DNA of 53,264 nt from Sulfuritalea sp. Its GTDB lineage: Bacteria; Pseudomonadota; Gammaproteobacteria; Burkholderiales; Rhodocyclaceae. The position numbers were made by a program, and so were the translations under genes. Location: assembly GCA_020853215.1 (NCBI GenBank), contig JADYZH010000187.1:1-53264 (forward strand), given 5' to 3'. Of the stretch, positions 19,543 to 28,300 are shown in pieces. The stretch's first letter is position 1, and each line of letters starts with the position of its first letter. The notes beneath the pieces were generated by a model. It did not search any database. It was given only the letters and a program-made list of their open reading frames with translations, and was not told the DNA's origin.

Positions 19543-20292
19543 TTATTCGGCCGCTTCCGAGACTTCGACGAATTCGTCGTCGCCGGCCAGCTGTTGCACC
19601 ACCTCGTTTACGCCCTGGCTCTTGCCTTCGAGGATGGCGTCGGCCACGCCACGGGCGTACAGGCGGATCGCGCCGGAGGAGTCGTCGTTGCCGGGGATCA
19701 CGTAGCTCACGCCTTCCGGGGAGTGGTTGGTATCGACCACGCCGATCACCGGGATACCGAGCTTGCCGGCTTCCGTGATGGCGATCTTGTGGTAGCCGAC
19801 GTCGATGACGAAGATCGCATCCGGCAGGCCACCCATGTCCTTGATGCCGCCGATGGACTTGCGCAGCTTGTCCATCTCGCGCTGCAGGGTCAGGGTTTCC
19901 TTCTTCGACAGTTTCTCGAAGTTGCCCTCGGACATGGCGGTTTCCAGGTCCTTGAGGCGCTTGACCGACAGCTTCAGCGTCTTGAAGTTGGTCATCATGC
20001 CGCCCAGCCAGCGGTCATCGACATAGGGCATACCGCAACGCTGGGCTTCCTCGGCGATGATCTCGCGCGCCTGGCGCTTGGTGCTGACGAACAGGATGGT
20101 GCCCTTCTTGGCCGCCATCTTGCGGATGAAAGCGATCGCCTCCTGGTACTTGCCCAGGGTCTTTTCGAGGTTGATGATGTGGATCTTGTTGCGATGGCCG
20201 AAAATGTAGGGGGCCATCTTGGGGTTCCAGAAACGGGTCTGGTGGCCGAAATGAACGCCGGCCTCCAGCATCTGGCGCATGGTTGTGCTCAT
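19543..20292 (-). CDS. rpsB: 30S ribosomal protein S2
   Basis: 249 residues. Family hallmarks: [49 protein letters not shown] and [19 protein letters not shown]2 joins the 30S subunit late and needs S1. It is the first gene of the long leftward operon; a strong promoter and a structured leader precede it, and GGAGA twelve bases before the ATG is the ribosome-binding site. Confidence 0.98.
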   Translation of the reverse strand: MSTTMRQMLEAGVHFGHQTRFWNPKMAPYIFGHRNKIHIINLEKTLGKYQEAIAFIRKMAAKKGTILFVSTKRQAREIIAEEAQRCGMPYVDDRWLGGMMTNFKTLKLSVKRLKDLETAMSEGNFEKLSKKETLTLQREMDKLRKSIGGIKDMGGLPDAIFVIDVGYHKIAITEAGKLGIPVIGVVDTNHSPEGVSYVIPGNDDSSGAIRLYARGVADAILEGKSQGVNEVVQQLAGDDEFVEVSEAAE

Positions 20293-20408
20293 GTGACTAT
20301 CTCCGATTGGGTTGAACCTCCGCCCGGCCGTGCTGCTTCGCGCTGCTGCGCGAAGCCACCCTATCGGCGCCGGGCGTGTGGATTTTGTCCGGGACCATCC
20401 CGGGCAAG
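20293..20408 (-). promoter_or_regulatory. Structured rpsB 5' leader
   Basis: About 115 bases lie between the predicted transcription start and the rpsB ATG. The leader holds a perfect 9-bp hairpin (GCTTCGCGC at 20335-20343 and GCGCGAAGC at 20348-20356, four-base loop), a 5' hairpin around 20389-20404 (CCGGGA/TCCCGG) and a possible enclosing pairing (CGCCCGG at 20321-20327 with CCGGGCG at 20370-20376). S2 autoregulates rpsB-tsf through such a leader in gammaproteobacteria; the same role here is inference. Confidence 0.4.
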
Positions 20409-20414
20409 CGCGCG

Positions 20415-20443
20415 ATTATAGCGGCTCCGTCAGGCAGGCACAA
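20415..20443 (-). promoter_or_regulatory. Sigma-70 promoter of the rpsB operon
   Basis: On the minus strand, -35 TTGTGC (20438-20443), a 17-base spacer and a perfect -10 TATAAT (20415-20420). The predicted start is near 20408. It is the strongest promoter-like sequence I found in the window and fits a heavily expressed ribosomal operon. On the plus strand the same gap holds a weak TAAAAT (20458-20463) that may serve map. Confidence 0.75.
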
Positions 20444-20490
20444 GCCGTGGCACCGGTTAAAATACGCTTCCCCGATATTTCCCAGCATCC

Positions 20491-21300
20491 ATGGCCATTT
20501 CCATAAAAACCGCCGAAGAGATTGCCGAAATGCGCGTTGCCTGCCACCTGGCCGGCGAAGTCCTCGACTATATCGAGCCCTTCGTCAAGCCCGGCATCAC
20601 CACCGTCGAACTGGACAAGCTCTGCCACGACTACATGGTCGACGTCCAGGGCTGCATTCCGGCCCCGCTCAACTATGCGCCGCCGGGCTACGCCCCCTAC
20701 CCCAAGTCGATTTGCGCCTCGGTCAACCATCAGGTCTGCCACGGTGTGCCGAACGAACGCGCGCTGAAGAAGGGTGACATCGTCAACCTCGACATCACCA
20801 CCATCAAGGACGGCTGGCACGGCGATACCAGCCGCACCTTCTGCGTCGGTGACACATCCATCCTGGCGCGACGGCTGGTCGCCATGACCCACGAGTGCAT
20901 GTGGGTCGGCATCGCCCAGGTCAAGCCCGGCGTGCATCTCGGCGCAGTCGGCGCCACGATCCAGAAACATGCCGAAGGCGCCGGCTTTTCCGTGGTACGG
21001 GAATTCTGCGGCCACGGCATCGGCCGCAATTTCCACGAGGAACCCCAGGTCCTGCACTACGGCAAACCGGACGCCGGACCGCTGCTGGTGCCCGGCATGG
21101 TGTTCACCATCGAACCGATGATCAATGCCGGCAAGGCCGCGATCTCCGAATTGCCCGACGGTTGGACCATCGTCACCAAGGACCGCAGCCTTTCCGCGCA
21201 ATGGGAACACACGGTCTGCGTCACCGAAACCGGCGTCGAGGTGATGACGATGTCCGCCGGCGCGCCACCCTGCCCGCCGCACATACGCATCACCCCATAG
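20491..21300 (+). CDS. map: Methionine aminopeptidase, type I
   Basis: 269 residues. It removes the initiator methionine from nascent proteins. All five metal ligands are seen: Asp in NLDITT, Asp in HGDTSRTF, His in CGHGIGRNFHEE, Glu in FTIEPM and Glu in AQWEHTV. It diverges from rpsB, a frequent arrangement. The last codon before the stop is CCA (Pro). The TAG stop spans the edge of an inserted element: T-A is the target dinucleotide and G is the first base of the element. Confidence 0.97.
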   Translation: MAISIKTAEEIAEMRVACHLAGEVLDYIEPFVKPGITTVELDKLCHDYMVDVQGCIPAPLNYAPPGYAPYPKSICASVNHQVCHGVPNERALKKGDIVNLDITTIKDGWHGDTSRTFCVGDTSILARRLVAMTHECMWVGIAQVKPGVHLGAVGATIQKHAEGAGFSVVREFCGHGIGRNFHEEPQVLHYGKPDAGPLLVPGMVFTIEPMINAGKAAISELPDGWTIVTKDRSLSAQWEHTVCVTETGVEVMTMSAGAPPCPPHIRITP

Positions 21301-21566
21301 GGTCTGTTCTCAATCATGCGACGGTGGCGCCGGGATCAAATCTGGATGCGATGCAAGGCGCGGCGACGCCGCGCGATTCATATCTCGCCAGGAGCCGCAA
21401 CGCCGCAGCGCGCCAGATTTGACCCGGCCCTCCGGGTTGAGGCCGGACGCGGCGTCTGCGGCGTTGTCGAACTTGGCAAGGGATTACCCTTGCCTGCGTC
21501 CTCCGCCTTGCATCCATCCGCGTCGGGCCTCAACGCCATCCGCCGGCTGATTGAGAACAGACCCTA
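21298..21566. mobile_element. MITE-like element with 17-bp inverted ends and TA target duplication
   Basis: TAGGGTCTGTTCTCAATCA at 21298-21316 is exactly the reverse complement of 21548-21566. Taking TA as the duplicated target leaves a 267-bp element with perfect 17-bp terminal inverted repeats. Inside are further inverted segments: GGGATCAAATCTGG (21332-21345) against CCAGATTTGACCC (21413-21425); GGATGCGATGCAAGGCG (21344-21360) against 21504-21519; and an 8-bp hairpin at 21475-21494. There is no open frame long enough for a transposase, so it would be non-autonomous. A TA target is typical of IS630/Tc1-mariner-type transposases. Only one copy is in the window. Confidence 0.72.
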
Positions 21567-21569
21567 AGC

Positions 21570-24143
21570 ATGGCCGACCTGCGCCAACTGGCCGCGAGCG
21601 CCCGCCAGCGCCTGGTCGACGGCCAGCAGCAACTGGCCGCCGCCTGGCGCGAGAAACGGGACAGCGCCGCCCTGCTTGGCGGACGTGCCGCGCTGGTCGA
21701 TGGCGTGCTGCGCGATATCTGGCAGGCCCTGGCGATGCCGGTCGGGTGCGCCCTGGCAGCCGTGGGCGGCTATGGCCGGGGCCGGCTCTATCCCGGCTCC
21801 GACGTCGATCTGCTGATCCTGGTCGTCGACGAACAGCACGCGACGCAGGATTCAGCTACCGCGGCGCGCATCGAGCAGCTGATCGGCCTGCTCTGGGACA
21901 TCGGCCTCGACATCGGCCACAGCGTGCGCAGCATCGACCAGTGCCTCGACGAAGCCGAACGCGACATTACCGTCAAGACCGCGCTGCTCGAGGCGCGCCG
22001 GCTGGCCGGCTCCCGCGAGCTCTACGATGCCTTCGAACAAAGCTGCGCCGTGGCGCTGGAGCCGGCGGCCTTCCTCACCGCCAAGCAACTGGAACAGGCC
22101 GAGCGTTATGCCAAGTTCCACGACACTCCCTACAGCCTGGAGCCCAATTGCAAGGAAAGCCCCGGCGGCGGCCGCGACCTGCAGGCGATCCAGTGGGTAG
22201 CCCGCGCCGCCGGCATCGGCGACGACTGGAAATCACTGGCCCGCGCCGGACTGATCACGGCATCCGAGGTACGCCAGTTCGAACGCGCCGAGCGCTTCCT
22301 CGCCGAACTGCGTATCGAACTGCACCTGCTCGCCGGCCGGCGCGAAGACCGCCTGCTGTTCGACCACCAGGAAAGGCTGGCCGTGGCAATGGGCATCGGG
22401 CCGACCGAGACCAAGCGCGCCTCCGAAGTACTGATGCAGCGCTACTACCAGAACGCCAAGCTGGTGACGCAGATCAATTCACTGGTAATGCAGGTACTGG
22501 CTGACCGCCTGCTGTCAGTCAAGCCGGGACCGCCGATCGTCATCGACGCGCACTTCCAGATGGTGCGCGACCTGCTCGACGTGCGTGACGAGGAGGTGTT
22601 CCAGCGCGATCCGCGGGCGATCCTCGAGTGCTTCCTGCTGCAAATGCAACGCTCGGAAATCAAGGGCATGACGCCGCGCACGCAACGCGCCCTGTGGCGC
22701 TCGCAGGCCCGCATCGACGCCGCCTTCCGCCGCGATCCGCAAAACCGCGTGCTGTTCCTCAAGCTGTTCCAGCAGAAGCACCTGACGCATCCGATGCGGC
22801 GCATGAACCAGTACGACATCCTCGGCCGCTACCTGCCCGCCTTCGGCCGCATCGTCGGCCAGATGCAGCACGACCTGTTCCACGTGTACACCGTCGACCA
22901 GCACATCCTGCAGGTGATGGGCAACCTGCGCCGCTTCGTCATGCCCGAATTCGCCCACGAATACCCGTTCTGCTCGCGGCTCATCACCGGCTTCGAGAAG
23001 CGCTGGCTGCTGTACATCGGCGCGCTGTTCCACGACATCGCCAAGGGCCGCGGCGGCGACCATTCGCAGCTGGGCAAGCGCGATGCGGCAAACTTCTGCC
23101 GCGACCACGGCATCACGGGGGAGGATGCCCAGCTGGTGGTATTCCTCGTCGAACAGCACCTGACCATGTCGCAGGTGGCACAGAAGCAGGACCTGGCCGA
23201 TCCCGACGTCATCCTCGCCTTCGCCGCGCGGGTCGGCAACCTGCGCCAGCTCACGGCCCTCTACCTGCTGACGGTGGCCGACATCCGCGGCACCAGCCCG
23301 AAGGTCTGGAACGCCTGGAAGGGCAAGCTGCTGGAAGACCTGTTCCGAATGACCGCCGGCGTGCTCAAGGGCAACGCGGTGCTGCAACTCACCGGCGTCG
23401 CCGAACGCCAGGAAGAAGCGCGCAGCATCCTGCGCTACCACGGCCTGCGCCCGGACACCGAAGTCGCCCTGTGGAGCCAGCTCGACACCGGCTATTTCAT
23501 GCGCCACGCCGCCGACGAGATCGCCTGGCACACGCGCACCCTTTACCACCGCCCGTCCGGCGCGGAGCCCGTGGTGCGGGCGCGCCTCAACCCGATGGGC
23601 GAAGGCCTGCAGGTGATGGTCTACGTGCCCGACCAGACGCTGCTGTTCGCCCGCCTCTGCGGCTTCTTCGCCCGACTGGGATTCAGCATCGTCGACGCCA
23701 AGATCCACACCACGCGCCACGGCTATGCGCTGGACAGCTTCGTCGTCTTCCCCATCGACGACAGCATGCCCTACCGCGACATGATCGGCCTCATCGAGCA
23801 CGACATCACCGAACAGCTGACCCGGCTGCCGCCGCTGCCCACCTCCTTCGGCGGGCGCCTGTCGCGCCAGGTCAAGCACTTCCCGGTGACGCCCGAAGTG
23901 GACATCCGCGCCGACGAGCGCGGCAGCCAGTATCTGCTTTCGCTCACCGCCGCCGACCGGCCGGGCCTGCTCTACGGCGTTGCCCGGGTGCTCGGCGAGC
24001 ACGGCATCGCGCTGTACACGGCCAAGATTTCCACCCTCGGCGAACGCGTCGAGGACAGCTTCCTCATCAGCGGCAAGGAACTGGCGCATACCGCTACGCT
24101 GGTGAAGCTGGAGCAGGACCTGCTCGCGGTGCTGCAGGTCTGA
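21570..24143 (+). CDS. glnD: Bifunctional uridylyltransferase/uridylyl-removing enzyme GlnD
   Basis: 857 residues (E. coli 890). It uridylylates and deuridylylates PII proteins in response to glutamine. Domains in order: nucleotidyltransferase with GGYGRGRLYPGSDVDLLIL (from about residue 66), GlnD helical linker, HD phosphohydrolase with GALFHDIAKGRGGDHS (about residue 487), and two ACT domains (about 680 and 787, the second with TAADRPGLLYGVARVLGE) that sense glutamine. The upstream sequence TTGAGAACAGACCCTAAGC is the element's right end, so the original leader has been displaced and no proper Shine-Dalgarno remains. Confidence 0.97.
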   Translation: MADLRQLAASARQRLVDGQQQLAAAWREKRDSAALLGGRAALVDGVLRDIWQALAMPVGCALAAVGGYGRGRLYPGSDVDLLILVVDEQHATQDSATAARIEQLIGLLWDIGLDIGHSVRSIDQCLDEAERDITVKTALLEARRLAGSRELYDAFEQSCAVALEPAAFLTAKQLEQAERYAKFHDTPYSLEPNCKESPGGGRDLQAIQWVARAAGIGDDWKSLARAGLITASEVRQFERAERFLAELRIELHLLAGRREDRLLFDHQERLAVAMGIGPTETKRASEVLMQRYYQNAKLVTQINSLVMQVLADRLLSVKPGPPIVIDAHFQMVRDLLDVRDEEVFQRDPRAILECFLLQMQRSEIKGMTPRTQRALWRSQARIDAAFRRDPQNRVLFLKLFQQKHLTHPMRRMNQYDILGRYLPAFGRIVGQMQHDLFHVYTVDQHILQVMGNLRRFVMPEFAHEYPFCSRLITGFEKRWLLYIGALFHDIAKGRGGDHSQLGKRDAANFCRDHGITGEDAQLVVFLVEQHLTMSQVAQKQDLADPDVILAFAARVGNLRQLTALYLLTVADIRGTSPKVWNAWKGKLLEDLFRMTAGVLKGNAVLQLTGVAERQEEARSILRYHGLRPDTEVALWSQLDTGYFMRHAADEIAWHTRTLYHRPSGAEPVVRARLNPMGEGLQVMVYVPDQTLLFARLCGFFARLGFSIVDAKIHTTRHGYALDSFVVFPIDDSMPYRDMIGLIEHDITEQLTRLPPLPTSFGGRLSRQVKHFPVTPEVDIRADERGSQYLLSLTAADRPGLLYGVARVLGEHGIALYTAKISTLGERVEDSFLISGKELAHTATLVKLEQDLLAVLQV

Positions 24144-24362
24144 GGATTACTTGCCGGAAGCCTTCACCGGGTTATACGTCATGACTCCCGCTGCTGTCCC
24201 CTGGCAAATTTCCAGCCACCGCCGGAATGAGCGCCGCATCGGCGACACGGCGAGCGGCGGGTGACATTGCCGATTTCACGCAGGCCCAAGGTGGAGGCTC
24301 CGGCAGCCGGGGCGCCGGGGAAACGACCCGGAGACAGGTCCGGACATGGGCCGCGGAAAGGC
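24144..24362. other. Convergent intergenic region after glnD
   Basis: 219 bases lie between the glnD stop and the end of the DHH phosphoesterase gene. I see no terminator with a T-run and no repeat. A minus-strand frame of about 30 codons ending at 24147 has no ribosome-binding site and no recognisable similarity. Confidence 0.5.
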
Positions 24363-25295
24363 TCAGCCGTCGTCGTTGATGTTGGTGATCAGTTCCTGCA
24401 GCACCGTATCCGCCCGATCGTTGACGATCTGGCAGGTGCCGGCGTTTTCGTGGCCGCCGCCGCCGTAGAACAGCATCAGCTCGCCGATGTTGGTGTTCGA
24501 GCTGCGATTGACGATCGACTTGCCGCAGGCGAGCACGGTGTTCTGCTTCTGCACGCCCCACAGGACGTGGATCGAGATGTTCACCTCGGGAAACAGGGCG
24601 TAGACCATGAAGCGATTGACGGCGAAGATGATGGGTTCGCGGCGCAGGTCGAGCACCGCGAGGTTCTTGTGGATCTTCGTGCAGCGCCTGATCTGCTCCT
24701 TGGCCTTGTCCACGTGGTCGAAGTAGAGGTCGACGCGCTCCTTGACATCGGGCAGGGCCAGAATGTCATCGATGCCGTGATTCCGGCAGTAGGCGATCAG
24801 GTCCATCATCAGCTGGTAGTTGCTGACGCGGAACTCGCGGAAGCGGCCAAGCCCGGTGCGCGAATCCATGATGTAGTTGAGCAGCACCCAGTCCTTGGGG
24901 TCGAGGATTTCCTGGCGCGTGAAGTTGGCCGAATCGCTCTTGTCAACGGCGAGCATCATTGCGTTGAAGGGCGCCGGGAAACGGCTCTTGCCGCCAAAAT
25001 GTTCGTACACCACGCGCGCCGCGGAAGGCGCATCGGGGTAGATGATGTGGTTGGGGCGGTCGCCCGGATTGCGGAAGGTCTCCGAGAGATGGTGGTCGAA
25101 GGCCAGGTGCACGCCCGGAACGAAGGGCAGGTTGGTGGTGATGTCGCGCTCGGAAATTTCGACCTTGCCATCCTGCATGTCCTTGGGATGGACGAACTTG
25201 ATTTCGTCGATCAGGTCCATCTCGTTGAGCAGCACGGCACAGACCAGGCCGTCGAAATCGCTGCGTGTGACCAGGCGATATTTCTTGTCGGACAT
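24363..25295 (-). CDS. DHH-family phosphoesterase (exopolyphosphatase-like)
   Basis: 310 residues. The N-terminal DHH domain shows VTRSDFDGLVCAVLL and LAFDHHLSE, and the C-terminal DHHA1 domain shows FYGGGGHENAGTCQI. These are metal-dependent phosphodiesterases that include RecJ, NrnA/nanoRNase and related enzymes; this subgroup is often annotated exopolyphosphatase, but the substrate is not evident. I start at the ATG at 25295 because GGGAG lies eight bases upstream and the family starts there. An in-frame ATG at 25367 overlaps the AddA stop (ATGA) but would add a 24-residue low-complexity extension. Confidence 0.85.
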   Translation of the reverse strand: MSDKKYRLVTRSDFDGLVCAVLLNEMDLIDEIKFVHPKDMQDGKVEISERDITTNLPFVPGVHLAFDHHLSETFRNPGDRPNHIIYPDAPSAARVVYEHFGGKSRFPAPFNAMMLAVDKSDSANFTRQEILDPKDWVLLNYIMDSRTGLGRFREFRVSNYQLMMDLIAYCRNHGIDDILALPDVKERVDLYFDHVDKAKEQIRRCTKIHKNLAVLDLRREPIIFAVNRFMVYALFPEVNISIHVLWGVQKQNTVLACGKSIVNRSSNTNIGELMLFYGGGGHENAGTCQIVNDRADTVLQELITNINDDG

Positions 25296-25363
25296 GTCGT
25301 TTCTCCCAGACGGCGCGGACGATGGTTTCAGTGCCGTCCGCGTTGCGGCCGAAGCCGGAAAAT

Positions 25364-28300
25364 TCATTCGTCGGGAGGATTGTATTCCAGTCTCGCCAGG
25401 ATGCCATGCGCGACATAAAACACCGCCAGGCGCAGCGGCCGACCCTCGCCGGCGAACAGCGCGGCATAGGCTTCGAGCTGCGGCCGGTAGCCTTCAACAT
25501 GGGCTGCGAGGCGCGCCGCGTCGGCTGACGCGCCGAGGTCGCTGGTCTTGTAGTCGATGATCCAGCGTACGCCGTCCTCGACGAAGCTGCGGTCGATAAC
25601 GCGGGTTTCCGCCCGGCCGCCCTCCCCGCGCCGCGCGATGGCCAGCTCGGCGCCGGCATCGGCGCGCGGCCGCAACAGCCACCGCCCATCCGCGCTGGAA
25701 AGCGTGGTCGCCAGCAGGCGCGCCGCCCGCTCCGCCCCGTCGCGCGCCTTGGCCTGCGGCCAGCCGCGCCCGGCCAGCCAGCGCTCGAAACCGGGCCGGC
25801 GCGCAGCGACGGCCCCGAGCGGCCAGGAGGCGGGATTGGTCGCCGCCATTTCCAGCAGCGCATGTACCAGCGTGCCGACATCGGCCGCCAGGGAATCCAC
25901 GACTTCCTCGCGCACGGCCGCTGCGGCGGGCAGCGGTGGCGCGCGCCAGGCAACGGGGATCGCGGGGGCTGCAAGACGGCACAGGCGCGGCACGAAGTAC
26001 GAGGCGTTCTCGCCGCCGCTAAAAAAAGTCGGCGCTGGCGCCACGGCGGCAGCGGAGAATTCGGCCTCGACGGCCGGCCACAGGCGGGCCAGCAGCGAAT
26101 TCGCCGCCGGCGTGGCCAGCGTGCCGTCCTCCCTGCGGCTGGCCACCGCCACCAGGTGCAGGCGGCGCACCGCGCGCGTGACGGCGACATACAGCACGCG
26201 CGCCGCCTCGTTGGCGGAGCGCTCATCTTCCAGTCCCTTCAGGAAATCGTATAGGGTCGGCTCGCCCGCGCCGCGCCGCCGCCGGCGATTTACCGGCGCC
26301 GCCAGCAGGCGCTCGCCGGCTTGCAGCGGCAGGCTGTCCCAGGCCAGGAGCGGCGCATCCGGCGGCCGCGTGGCACGCTGCAGGCCGAGCAGGATCACGG
26401 TGTCGAACTCGAGGCCCTTGGCCTTGTGGATGGTCATCAGTTGCAGGCGGCCGTCGGCCCGCGCATCGGCCGCGGCGAACAGCCGCGCCATGTCCTCTTC
26501 GAGGCTGTCCAGTGCGAAATGCCCCGCCGCGTCGAGCTCGTCCAGGCGTGCGAAGAAGGCCCGTGCATCGGACGCTTGCGATCCTTCGCCGAGGCAGGCC
26601 GGGCCGCCCAGCTTCTTCCAGGCATCTTCCACCCAGCGCCGGCGCGATACCAGCCCTTGCCCGGCCAGGGCTTCGGCCATGACTTCGCGCAGGTGGGCCA
26701 GACGGCACCGGCCGTCGGCCGACAGGCGCGCCACGCGCGCGTGGTCAGCCATCAGCGACCAGAGCGTCGAGTCGTGATCATCGGCGGCCAGCGTGTGCAG
26801 GTCGGCAAGCCGCAGCCCGCACCAGGGCGCGCGCAGGATCGCCAGCCAGTGCAGGCGGTCGCCGCGATGATGCAGGGCGCGCGTCAGCGAGATCAGGTCC
26901 TGCACCGCCTGGCGTTCGGCCAGCGGCTCGATTTCGACCGCGCGGTAGCGCCAGCCCGCCGGATGGCGGCGGATCGCCGCCGCCAGCGCGACGAGGTGGC
27001 TGCGCGCGCGCACCAGCACGGCGATCTGTCGTGCCGGATCGGCGCGCCACTCGGCCTCGATCACGGCCACCACGCGTTCGGCTTCGAGCTGCTCGCCGTC
27101 CTCGCCCTCGCCGGCCTCGGTAATCAGCGCATGCACCGCAACGCCGGCATCGGGCAGGTCTTCGCGCGTGGCGACGAAGGGCCGGTAGCCGATCTCGCCG
27201 CGCAAAGGTTCGTCATGCGCCGGGAAGAGCGGCGGAAAGCCGGCGTTGATCCAGTCCACCACCGGCGCACAGGCGCGGTTGTTGCGCGACAGACGCAGCG
27301 GCGTCAGCGGCAAGCCGCCGATGCCCTGTGCCTTGGCGCGCAGGAACAGCCCCACCTCAGCCTTGCGGAAGCGGTAGATCGACTGCATCGGATCGCCGAC
27401 GCAGAACAGCGTGCGGCCGTCGCCTGGCTGCCAGCCGGCGGTGAGGCGCTGCAGCAGCTCGACCTGGGTCGGGCTGGTGTCCTGGAACTCGTCGACCAGC
27501 AGGTGGCGGATGCGCCAGTCGAGGCGCAGGCCCAGTTCCGTCGGGTCCATGTCGTCGCCCAGGGCGGCGATGGCGCGCGCGGCGAGCTCGCCGAAATCCA
27601 CTTCGCCGGCCTCGCGGAACACCAGCCACAGCTCGGCCGCGGCGAGCTTCATCAGTCGCACCAGGGCGCGCACGATGGCGTCGTCCTCGTGTTGGGCCGC
27701 CGGCAGGCGGCGCAGGCGCACCAGGGCGGCGACGGCATCCGCGTCGAGGCCCGCCAGCGCGGCAAGCATGGCGTCCTTCTGCGCTTTGACCTCCCTGCCG
27801 GCGGGGAAGCCGTTCTTGACGTTGACCGCCTTGCGCGGGGTATCGTCGAGCGTCAGCAGGAAGGCGGCCAGCGCGCGCCAGCGCGGCAAATCCTCACTTT
27901 GCGCGGACAAGGCACGGTCCCAGTCGGCGAGCGCGCCTTCCCCCAGGTTGGCCGCGGCAAAACGCGCCAGCGGCATCCATGGCGCCTGCCAGGCCGGGCC
28001 CAGCGTCTGCACCGCGCTGGCGAGTTCCTCAGCAAGCATCTCTTCCAGCGCCGCGGCGATCGCCGATTCCGGATGATCAAGCGCGGCGCCTGATTGCAGC
28101 AGCGGACACCATTGGTCGCGCCGCGCCAGCATCGCCACCAGCAGGCCGATCAAGCGCTCGGCGTCGTTGTCCATCCAGGCCAGGGCGGCGGCCACGGCAC
28201 TTGCGTAGCCCTCGGCTTCGTCGCCGTCTTCGAGGTGGTCCAGGGCGCGGCGCGCGGCTTCGCGGTAATGCCGGCCGGCGTCCTCGACCGTCGCCGGCTG

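Noticed and set aside
21317-21547. Coding remnants of a transposase inside the MITE-like element
   Set aside because: No frame gives recognisable DDE motifs; the sequence is dominated by inverted repeats.
22515-24089. A 524-codon open frame opposite glnD
   Set aside because: Shadow frame; glnD is complete with all domains on the plus strand.
24147-24239. Minus-strand frame of about 30 codons ending after glnD
   Set aside because: No ribosome-binding site at either possible start and no recognisable similarity.
25296-25367. N-terminal extension of the DHH phosphoesterase to the ATG at 25367
   Set aside because: The extension is low-complexity and outside the family, and a good ribosome-binding site precedes the ATG at 25295; the ATGA overlap is noted as an alternative.
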